Shown here one piece after another: positions 1-5,042 of a stretch of 5,332 nucleotides of DNA (position 1 is the first letter of the stretch; each line of letters starts with the position of its first letter). The stretch comes from Actinomycetes bacterium (lineage in GTDB: Bacteria; Actinomycetota; Actinomycetes; Actinomycetales; Cellulomonadaceae): contig JAEZBT010000262.1 in the NCBI GenBank assembly GCA_023426865.1, forward strand, positions 1-5,332, written 5' to 3'. Made by a program: the position numbers and the translations under genes. The notes beneath the pieces are model-generated. The model ran no database searches. It worked only from the letters and a program-made list of their open reading frames with translations, and was not told where the DNA came from.

Positions 1-268
1 GGGTTGGCGGGGGCATGGCGTCGTCGGGCGCGTCGGGCTGGCGGGCGGCGGGTCGCTGCGTCCGGACCTCGTCGGCGGCCTGGCGGGGCGCCCAGCCCGC
101 TTCCACGAGGTCGCGCATCGCGCGGAGGCGGTCGACGGCGTCGTCGTCGTAGAGGCGGTAGCCGCCCTCGGTGCGCTGGGGGGACACCACGGCGTAGCGC
201 CGCTCCCAGGCGCGCAGGGTCGCGACGGGGACGCCCGTCAGCTCCGCCGCGTGCTTGATGGTGTACAC
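1..268 (-). CDS. MerR-family transcriptional regulator, CarH/LitR-like N-terminus (partial, cut by left edge)
   Basis: Only the first 89 codons are visible; the gene runs off the left edge. The start is GTG at 268-266, with a good Shine-Dalgarno GGAGG (complement of 274-278) 5 nt upstream. The protein opens as a MerR winged-helix DNA-binding domain: YTIKHAAELTGVPVATLRAW (residues 2-21), then WERRY at 21-25, RTEGGYRLY at 32-40 and the dimer-side helix DAVDRLRAMRDLVEAGW at about 43-59. From about residue 68 it becomes a Pro/Ala/Asp-rich linker. The LRxWERRY...RTxGGYRLY signature is typical of MerR proteins that carry a C-terminal cobalamin-binding domain (CarH, LitR) and of MlrA-like regulators. 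Whether this one binds B12 cannot be seen, because that half is outside the window. It lies 45 bp downstream of the SRPBCC gene on the same strand, so the two probably share a promoter in 749-871. The CarH-like tandem repeats there make autorepression likely (inference). Confidence 0.85.
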   Translation of the reverse strand, partial: MYTIKHAAELTGVPVATLRAWERRYAVVSPQRTEGGYRLYDDDAVDRLRAMRDLVEAGWAPRQAADEVRTQRPAARQPDAPDDAMPPPT

Positions 269-313
269 GGACCCCTCCGGTCCAGGTCGCGTCGGCCGGG
301 GACGGCCGGCGCC

Positions 314-748
314 TCAGAGCTTGGCCAGCGCGGCGCGCATGCCCGCCTCGGCCTCGTCACCGAGCCTACGGAAGGCGGGCCGCAGGAACGGCGCGGCGAG
401 CCGGAGCAGCAGCGAGCGGAACTGGAACGTCGCCTGGTAGCGCACCAGGCTCCCCTCGTCGTGCGGGTCGACGGTGATCGTGTCGAGGGCCACCAGGGCC
501 GTGTTCTCGCCGCGCAGCGTGATGCGCCGCGGCGCCTGGTGCTCGGTGACCGTGTAGGTCAGCTCCGTGGTGCGGCCGTTGAACGACGACGTGTTGTCGT
601 AGACGGTGCCCACGCCGCCGTCGCCGGACCGGCGCACGGTGCGCACGGTGCCGGGGTCCCACTCGGTGGTGTTCGTGAAGTCGGCGAGGTAGGCGAAGAC
701 GGACCGGGGCGTCGCCCTGGTGCGCACCTCCCGCGTGACGACGATCAT
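314..748 (-). CDS. SRPBCC / polyketide cyclase-dehydrase-like small protein
   Basis: This 144-aa protein has the length and layout of a single START-like SRPBCC domain (Polyketide_cyc2 type). It starts with a beta strand and the motif RATPRSVFAYLADFTNTTEWDP (residues about 11-32), the family's VWxxLxDxxxxxxWxP region. Alternating strands follow (GVGTVYDN, TELTYTVTEHQAPRRITLRG, SLVRYQATFQF), then a long C-terminal helix from about residue 112 to the end. Such domains form a deep hydrophobic pocket for lipids or other apolar ligands; the ligand here is unknown. No signal peptide or membrane segment is apparent. The ATG at 748 was chosen because GGGAG lies 5 nt upstream (complement of about 754-758). 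An upstream in-frame ATG at 844 would add 32 unlike residues and run through the operator repeats. SRPBCC genes commonly sit beside LitR/CarH-type regulators and FAD oxidoreductase/CFA operons, so a lipid-binding role in that pathway is plausible but inferred. Confidence 0.85.
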   Translation of the reverse strand: MIVVTREVRTRATPRSVFAYLADFTNTTEWDPGTVRTVRRSGDGGVGTVYDNTSSFNGRTTELTYTVTEHQAPRRITLRGENTALVALDTITVDPHDEGSLVRYQATFQFRSLLLRLAAPFLRPAFRRLGDEAEAGMRAALAKL

Positions 749-769
749 CTGCACTCCCTTCCGTGAACG

Positions 770-813
770 TTGGACAACCGACTGCCAAACCTTAGACAAA
801 CACTTGACGACCG
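770..813. promoter_or_regulatory. Four tandem 11-bp repeats: candidate CarH/LitR-type operator (array 1)
   Basis: Read on the plus strand, four consecutive 11-mers align without gaps: TTGGACAACCG (770-780), ACTGCCAAACC (781-791), TTAGACAAACA (792-802) and CTTGACGACCG (803-813). The consensus is about TTKGACAAMCG; repeats 1, 3 and 4 match well and repeat 2 is weaker. The stretch is visibly more AT-rich than its surroundings. CarH is known to bind tandem 11-bp direct repeats overlapping a -35 box, one per DNA-binding domain of a tetramer. Four repeats here, a -35 box inside the fourth and a CarH-like MerR gene nearby fit that arrangement. Binding by this particular regulator is inferred. Confidence 0.7.
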
Positions 814-818
814 CGCAA
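789..818 (-). promoter_or_regulatory. Possible divergent promoter for SRPBCC-merR
   Basis: On the minus strand, TTGCGC (complement of 813-818) is followed after 18 bp by TAAGGT (complement of 789-794), a TANNNT-type -10. A transcript would start near 782 and leave a leader of about 34 nt before the SRPBCC ATG at 748. The -10 overlaps repeats 2 and 3 of the operator array, so the same protein could control both directions. The -35 is only a partial match, so this is weaker than the rightward promoter. Confidence 0.35.
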
Positions 819-832
819 GCTCCGCCTAGCCT
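804..832 (+). promoter_or_regulatory. Sigma-70-type promoter of the rightward lipid-modification operon
   Basis: TTGACG (804-809) is a near-consensus -35 box. It is followed after exactly 17 bp by TAGCCT (827-832), which fits the actinobacterial TANNNT -10 pattern. Transcription would start near 839, giving a leader of about 33 nt before the ATG at 872. The -35 box lies inside the fourth 11-bp repeat (803-813), so a protein on the array would block RNA polymerase. Assigned from sequence pattern only. Confidence 0.6.
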
Positions 833-843
833 CGCCACCAACA

Positions 844-865
844 TTAGACAAACGCTGGACGGAGT
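844..865. promoter_or_regulatory. Second copy of the operator repeat pair (array 2), overlapping the RBS
   Basis: TTAGACAAACG (844-854) followed by CTGGACGGAGT (855-865) repeats the pair at 792-813: over the first 18 positions 16 are identical, including an exact TTAGACAAAC. A degenerate third unit, CGCCACCAACA (833-843), may precede it. The copies are 52 bp apart, about five helical turns, so they lie on roughly the same DNA face. The site covers the leader just after the predicted transcription start and includes the GGAG (861-864) that serves the ATG at 872. It could be an auxiliary operator that strengthens repression or allows looping (inference). Confidence 0.55.
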
Positions 866-871
866 GTCCTC

Positions 872-2149
872 ATGGCAGAGTCACTGCGCGCGGGCCGGCC
901 CACGGTCGCCGTCATCGGCTCCGGGGTGTCCGGCCTCACGGCCGCCTACGTCCTGCGCCTCACGCACGCGGTCACGCTCTTCGAGGCGGACGACCGGCTC
1001 GGCGGCCACGCCCACACGCACGACGTCGCGACCACCGAGGGCGGCCGGGTCGCCGTCGACTCGGGCTTCATCGTCCACAACGAGCGCACCTACCCCACCC
1101 TCCTGCGGCTGTTCCGCGAGCTCGACGTCGAGACCCGGCCGACGGAGATGTCGATGAGCGTGACCTGCGCCGAGTGCGGCCTGCAGTACGCCGGCGCGCG
1201 TGGCGCGCGGGGGCTGTTCGCGCAGCGGCGCCGGATCGTGGACCCGCGGTACCTGCGGATGCTCGCCGAGGTGCCCCGGTTCCACCGGAACGCCCGCGCG
1301 GTCCTCGAGCGGCCGTCGGGGGACCTCACCTGGGGGCAGTTCCTCGAGCAGGGGCGGTACTCCCGCTTCTTCGTCGAGCACTTCGCCGTCCCGCTCGTCG
1401 CGTGCGTCTGGTCCTCCGGCGACGGCGACGCGCTCGACTACCCGGCCGCGCACCTGTTCCGGTTCCTCGAGAACCACGGGATGCTCACCGTCGGCGGCTC
1501 CCCCACGTGGCGCACGGTCGTCGGGGGCTCGCGCACGTACGTCGAGCGCGTCGCCGCGGTGCTCGGGGACGTGCGGGCCGCGAGCCCGGTCGTCGCCGTC
1601 ACGCGCGAGGACGACCACGTCGAGATCCGCACGCGCGACGGCGCGGCGACGCGCTTCGACAAGGTCGTGATCGCCACGCACGCCGACGATGCCCTGACGA
1701 TCCTCGCCGACGCCTCCCCGCAGGAGAAGGCGGACCTCGCCGCGATCGGCTACTCGGCCAACACCACGTGGCTGCACCGCGACGGCTCCGTGCTGCCAGA
1801 CAACCGGCGCGCCCGGGGGTCCTGGAACTACCACAAGGTCACCTGCGACACCGGCGCCTCGCGCGTCCTGGTGAGCTACTGGATGACCCACCTCCAGGGC
1901 CTCGACACGGCCGACGACCTCGTGGTCACCCTGGGCGCCCAGGACTGGGTCGACTCGGCGGCGGTCGTCGCCGAGATGACCTACCGGCACCCCGTGTTCA
2001 CGCCGTCCGCCGTCGCGGCGGCCGAGCGCCTGCGGACGGCCGGCGGCCCGCGCCTCGCCTTCGCGGGCGCGCACCTCGGCTGGGGCTTCCACGAGGACGG
2101 CGCCCGGTCGGGCCTGCAGGCCGCCGAGCGGTTGGGCGGGTCCTGGTGA
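872..2149 (+). CDS. FAD-dependent oxidoreductase, COG2907-type (amine-oxidase fold)
   Basis: This 425-aa flavoprotein is likely cytosolic. The N-terminus is a Rossmann dinucleotide-binding fold: VAVIGSGVSG with GxGxxG at residues 16-21, acidic E38 ending strand 2, then the DRLGGHAHT motif (41-49). DSGFIVHNERTYPTLLRLF (63-81) and the C-terminal FAD motif AFAGAHLGWGFHEDGARS (396-413) are hallmarks of the 'predicted NAD/FAD-binding protein' family, usually about 410-450 aa, so the gene is full length. A CxxC pair, C99 and C102, sits in the MSMSVTCAECGLQY segment. Start: ATG 872 with GGAG at 861-864, spacing 7. It is the first gene of the operon and overlaps the next by 4 nt. Relatives in photo-oxidative-stress clusters have been linked to desaturation or oxidation of membrane fatty acyl chains. 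The substrate here is not known; by context it is probably a phospholipid acyl chain. Confidence 0.92.
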   Translation: MAESLRAGRPTVAVIGSGVSGLTAAYVLRLTHAVTLFEADDRLGGHAHTHDVATTEGGRVAVDSGFIVHNERTYPTLLRLFRELDVETRPTEMSMSVTCAECGLQYAGARGARGLFAQRRRIVDPRYLRMLAEVPRFHRNARAVLERPSGDLTWGQFLEQGRYSRFFVEHFAVPLVACVWSSGDGDALDYPAAHLFRFLENHGMLTVGGSPTWRTVVGGSRTYVERVAAVLGDVRAASPVVAVTREDDHVEIRTRDGAATRFDKVVIATHADDALTILADASPQEKADLAAIGYSANTTWLHRDGSVLPDNRRARGSWNYHKVTCDTGASRVLVSYWMTHLQGLDTADDLVVTLGAQDWVDSAAVVAEMTYRHPVFTPSAVAAAERLRTAGGPRLAFAGAHLGWGFHEDGARSGLQAAERLGGSW

Positions 2150-2892
2150 AGGTCACGGCCCCACCGACCCCGGCGCTCGTCGTCGGGTCCGTCACGCACA
2201 CCCGGCGGCGACCCCTGACGCACACGTTCACGTACCGCCACTACACGTGGCTGGTCGACGTCGACGCGCTCCCCCGCTTCCGGAGCCCGCTGTCGTGGCT
2301 GGCCCGCTTCGACGCGGCCGACCACCTGGACGGCGGGCGGCTGGGCGGCGGGCTGCGCGGCGACGTCGTGCGGTTCTGCGCCGCGCGGGGCGTGACCGTC
2401 GCACCGGACGACCGGGTCCTCATGCTCGCGCACGCCCGCGCGCTGGGGCACGTGTTCGACCCCATGTCCGCCTTCTGGGTCCTGCGGTCCGACGGCGCGG
2501 TGGTCGCCGTCGTGGTCGAGGTCCACAACACCTACGGCGGGCGGCACGCGTACCTCGTGCGGCCGGACGCCACCGGCCGCACCGTGGTACCCAAGGAGTT
2601 CTACGTCTCCCCGTTCAACCCCGTCGCCGGGACCTACCGCATGCGGCTCGTCCTGGACGAGGAGGAGGCCGCGGTGTCGATCCGGCTGCTCGTGGACGAC
2701 GTGCCGGTGGTCGACGCCGGGGTGTCCGGGGCCGTCGTGCCGGCCACGCCGCGCACCGTCTGGCGAACCGCCCTGCGGCACGCCGTGATGACGTACCGCG
2801 TGACCGCGCTCATCCACGTCCACGGGATCGTCCTGTGGCTGCGCCGCCTGCCCGTCATGCCCGGATCCCGTCGCACCCTGGAGGTCGCATGA
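2146..2892 (+). CDS. DUF1365 family protein
   Basis: This 248-aa protein of unknown biochemical function is easily placed in DUF1365. The N-terminal motif GSVTHTRRRPLTHTFTYRHYTWLVDVD spans residues 14-40. It is followed by LGHVFDPMSAFWVL (100-113), VVVEVHNTYGGRHAYLV (122-138) and KEFYVSPFNPVAGTYRM (150-166). Family members run about 240-260 aa, so the gene is complete. The start is GTG 2146, which overlaps the previous stop as GTGA. It lacks a strong Shine-Dalgarno (only GGGCGGG upstream), so translation probably depends on coupling to the upstream gene. The C-terminal region (WRTALRHAVMTYRVTALIHVHGIVLWLRRL) is amphipathic to hydrophobic and could touch the membrane. DUF1365 genes almost always lie between a COG2907 oxidoreductase and a CFA-like methyltransferase, as here, which argues for a shared lipid-modification step. 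The conserved His and Asn residues suggest an enzyme, but no reaction can be assigned. Confidence 0.93.
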   Translation: MKVTAPPTPALVVGSVTHTRRRPLTHTFTYRHYTWLVDVDALPRFRSPLSWLARFDAADHLDGGRLGGGLRGDVVRFCAARGVTVAPDDRVLMLAHARALGHVFDPMSAFWVLRSDGAVVAVVVEVHNTYGGRHAYLVRPDATGRTVVPKEFYVSPFNPVAGTYRMRLVLDEEEAAVSIRLLVDDVPVVDAGVSGAVVPATPRTVWRTALRHAVMTYRVTALIHVHGIVLWLRRLPVMPGSRRTLEVA

Positions 2893-4145
2893 GCGCCGTC
2901 CCGACGCCGTCCTGCCTCGTCCGCACGTCGGGGCGGCCGTGCGTGCGCGCCCGCGTCGCGCGGGCCCTGGCCGGGCGCATCGTGCGCCGCGTCCCCGTGC
3001 GGGTCGAGGGCCCCCGGGGACACGTGCTCGGCTGGCCCGACCCCGCGGCCGCACCGCGCGACGTGCCGGTGCTGCAGGTCCTGCGCCCCGTGGCCTTCTT
3101 CGCGCGGCTGGGCCACGCGCCCAAGATCGCGTTCGGCGAGGCGTACATGGCCGGTGACTGGCGTCCCGCCCCGGGCGTCGACCTGGGCGACGCGCTGCGG
3201 CCCTTCGCGGCCAGCATCACCCACGCGGTCCCGGGGTGGCTGCAGCGGCTGCGCGGCCTCGTCGAGGAGCGCCTGCCCGAGCACCAGCGCAACACCGTGC
3301 TCGGCTCCCGGCGCAACATCCGGGCGCACTACGACCTGTCGAACGACCTCTTCGCTGCCTTCCTCGACCCCTCGCTCACCTACAGCTCGGCACTGTTCGA
3401 CGAGGGCCGGCCGATGGCGGAGCAAGACCTGCACCAGGCACAGCTGCGCAAGGTCGACGCCGCGCTCGACGCGGCCGGCGTCGGGCCCGCCACCCGCCTG
3501 CTGGAGATCGGCACCGGCTGGGGCACGCTCGCACTGCGGGCCGCCCGACGCGGCGCCCAGGTGACGACACTGACGCTCTCGGTCGAGCAGGCGCGGCTCG
3601 CCCGCGAGCGCATCGCCGCGGCCGGGCTGGCCGACCGGGTCGACGTGCGCCTGGAGGACTACCGGGAGGCCACGGGGACCTACGACGCCATCATCAGCAT
3701 CGAGATGATCGAGGCCGTGGGCGACGAGTACTGGCCCACGTACTTCCGGACGATCGACCGGCTGCTCGCCCCGGGCGGCACCGCCGTGGTCCAGGCGATC
3801 CTCATGTCGCACGACCGCTACCTCGCCACGCGACGCTCGTTCAGCTGGATCCAGAAGTACATCTTCCCGGGCGGGATCATCCCCTCGATGCACGCGATCG
3901 AGCAGGTCACGGCCGAGCACACCGCGCTGCGCGTCGTCGGCACGCGGTTCTTCGGCGCCTCGTACGCCGAGACGCTGCGACGGTGGCGGCAGACGTTCCT
4001 CGCCGCGTGGCCGCACGTCGCGACGCTCGGCTTCGACGAGACGTTCCGCAGGATGTGGGAGTTCTACCTCGCGTACAGCGAGGCGGGCTTCGCGACCGGC
4101 TACCTCGACGTCGCGCAGGTCCGGCTCCGGCGGGTGGGCGTGTGA
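2889..4145 (+). CDS. Cyclopropane-fatty-acid-synthase-like SAM-dependent methyltransferase
   Basis: This 418-aa protein of the CFA/mycolic acid synthase family uses SAM to modify unsaturated acyl chains of membrane phospholipids. Domains: an N-terminal lipid-binding part (1-140, with KIAFGEAYMAGDW at 79-91) and a class I methyltransferase part. Motifs: HYDLSNDLFAAFLDPSLTYSSALF (147-170), SAM loop EIGTGWG (206-212), TLTLSVEQ (227-234), SIEMIEAVGDEYW (270-282), KYIFPGGIIPS (323-333) and FGASY (355-359). Aligned from memory with E. coli Cfa, the bicarbonate ligands E239 and Y317 are kept (E275, Y359) and I268 is kept (I304), but C139 is S167 and H266 is Q302. The product may therefore be a methylated or methylene acyl chain rather than a cyclopropane (inference). 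ATG 2889 overlaps the upstream stop (ATGA) and has GGAGG at 2880-2884. The family call is very secure; the reaction is not. Confidence 0.94.
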   Translation: MSAVPTPSCLVRTSGRPCVRARVARALAGRIVRRVPVRVEGPRGHVLGWPDPAAAPRDVPVLQVLRPVAFFARLGHAPKIAFGEAYMAGDWRPAPGVDLGDALRPFAASITHAVPGWLQRLRGLVEERLPEHQRNTVLGSRRNIRAHYDLSNDLFAAFLDPSLTYSSALFDEGRPMAEQDLHQAQLRKVDAALDAAGVGPATRLLEIGTGWGTLALRAARRGAQVTTLTLSVEQARLARERIAAAGLADRVDVRLEDYREATGTYDAIISIEMIEAVGDEYWPTYFRTIDRLLAPGGTAVVQAILMSHDRYLATRRSFSWIQKYIFPGGIIPSMHAIEQVTAEHTALRVVGTRFFGASYAETLRRWRQTFLAAWPHVATLGFDETFRRMWEFYLAYSEAGFATGYLDVAQVRLRRVGV

Positions 4146-4978
4146 TCCCCCGGCGGCTCGTCCCCACGCGCCGGACGCCTGGCACCGGAGGCGCCCGGGA
4201 CACGCAGCCCCGCTCCCCTCTGGCGGGGAAGCGGGTGTGGGTGGTCGGCGCCTCGAGCGGGATCGGGGCGGAGCTGGCGAAGGAGCTGGTCCGCCGCGGC
4301 GCGCAGGTCGCCGTCAGCGCCCGACGCGCGGACCGCCTCGCCGAGGTGGCCCGCGGCACCATGGTGGCCGTCCCGCTGGACGTCACCGACGCGGCCGCCG
4401 TCGCCGGGGCCGCCGAGGCGGTCCGCGCCGGTCTCGGCGGGCTGGACGTCGTCGTCTGGTCGGCCGGGTACTGGCAGCGGTCGGACGCGCGGGCCTGGGA
4501 CGCGGCGGCCTTCGCCGACCACGTCGAGGTGAACCTGCTCGGCCTGAGCGCGGTGCTCGCCGGGGTCCTGCCGGACATGGTGCGCGCCGGGTCGGGTCAC
4601 GTCGTCGGGATCGCCTCGGTGGCCGGCTTCCGGGGCCTGCCCGGGGCAGAGGCATACGGGGCGACCAAGGCGGGGCAGATCGCCCTCCTGGAGTCGCTGC
4701 GGGCGTCGCTGCGCCGCGACGGCATCCGGGTGACCACCGTGGCCCCCGGTTTCGTGCGGACCGAGATGACCTCCGTCAACACCTTCCCGATGCCGTTCAT
4801 CATCGACGCCGACGAGGCGGCCCGGTCGATCGCGGACGGGCTGGAGCGCGGCCGCGTGGAGATCGTCTTCCCCTGGCGGATGGCGCTGGTCATGAGGGCG
4901 GCGCGCCTGGTGCCCGTGCGGGCGTGGGCGGCGCTGATGGCGCCCCGACGCCGGTCGGACCGGGCCCGTCGCGGCTGA
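4142..4978 (+). CDS. Short-chain dehydrogenase/reductase (classical SDR)
   Basis: This is a 278-aa NAD(P)-dependent oxidoreductase. The coenzyme loop GASSGIG is at 36-42, with SARR (59-62) after strand 2; those arginines favour NADPH. D80 in LDVTD is the adenine-contact residue, SAG (107-109) stands in for the usual NAG, and the catalytic set is N131, S159, Y172 and K176 (YGATK). PGFVRTEM (202-209) is the typical segment after strand 6. The C-terminal tail MALVMRAARLVPVRAWAALMAPRRR is hydrophobic and basic, and may hold the enzyme at the membrane. The start is GTG 4142, overlapping the previous stop as GTGA. It gives a 27-residue Arg/Pro/Thr-rich leader before the fold, and only weak GGGTGGG upstream, so translation is probably coupled. 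No better start exists before the Rossmann strand. As the last gene of the operon, it probably oxidises or reduces a lipid-derived intermediate; the substrate is unknown. Confidence 0.92.
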   Translation: MIPRRLVPTRRTPGTGGARDTQPRSPLAGKRVWVVGASSGIGAELAKELVRRGAQVAVSARRADRLAEVARGTMVAVPLDVTDAAAVAGAAEAVRAGLGGLDVVVWSAGYWQRSDARAWDAAAFADHVEVNLLGLSAVLAGVLPDMVRAGSGHVVGIASVAGFRGLPGAEAYGATKAGQIALLESLRASLRRDGIRVTTVAPGFVRTEMTSVNTFPMPFIIDADEAARSIADGLERGRVEIVFPWRMALVMRAARLVPVRAWAALMAPRRRSDRARRG

Positions 4979-4994
4979 CCGTGCGTGAGAGGGT

Positions 4995-5025
4995 GGACGG
5001 GCGGACGGGCGCCGTCCGCCCGTCC
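4995..5025 (+). terminator. GC-rich hairpin terminator after the operon
   Basis: A perfect 14-bp inverted repeat, GGACGGGCGGACGG (4995-5008) and CCGTCCGCCCGTCC (5012-5025), encloses a 3-nt loop. It begins 16 nt after the SDR stop codon and ends 17 nt before the next ATG. No U-tract follows, which is common for actinobacterial stem terminators. Its position at the operon boundary supports a terminator or 3'-end-protecting role. It could also lie in the leader of the next gene. Confidence 0.6.
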
Positions 5026-5042
5026 CGATCCCAGGAGCCCCG

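Noticed and set aside
4..258. Plus-strand open frame of 84 codons at the left edge
   Set aside because: Almost entirely Arg/Gly/Pro/Ala; it is the shadow of the MerR gene on the minus strand, whose HTH motifs and RBS are clear.
293..308. Small inverted repeat CGGCCG-GGGA-CGGCCG between the SRPBCC and MerR genes
   Set aside because: The stem is only 6 bp of a self-palindromic GC word with no U-tract, easily found by chance at this base composition. It is not convincing as a terminator.
749..844. Longer SRPBCC start at the ATG at 844
   Set aside because: It would add 32 residues unrelated to the SRPBCC fold and place coding sequence across the operator and promoters. The ATG at 748 has a good Shine-Dalgarno.
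770..865. CRISPR-like array
   Set aside because: The repeats are only 11 bp, degenerate and directly adjacent without spacers, which fits a transcription-factor operator and not a CRISPR.
720..1157. Plus-strand open frame spanning the intergenic region and the start of the FAD gene
   Set aside because: The second half is a Ser/Arg/Pro-rich out-of-frame reading of the flavoprotein gene, and the first half crosses the promoter region.
881..2092. Long minus-strand open frame of 403 codons opposite the FAD oxidoreductase gene
   Set aside because: The opposite strand encodes a clearly recognisable full-length flavoprotein. This frame gives Arg/Gly/Val/Asp-rich, motif-free sequence typical of antisense frames in high-GC DNA.
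2634..4016. Long minus-strand open frame of 460 codons opposite the CFA-like gene
   Set aside because: Low-complexity composition and no recognisable domain; it mirrors a well-supported CFA-like coding frame.
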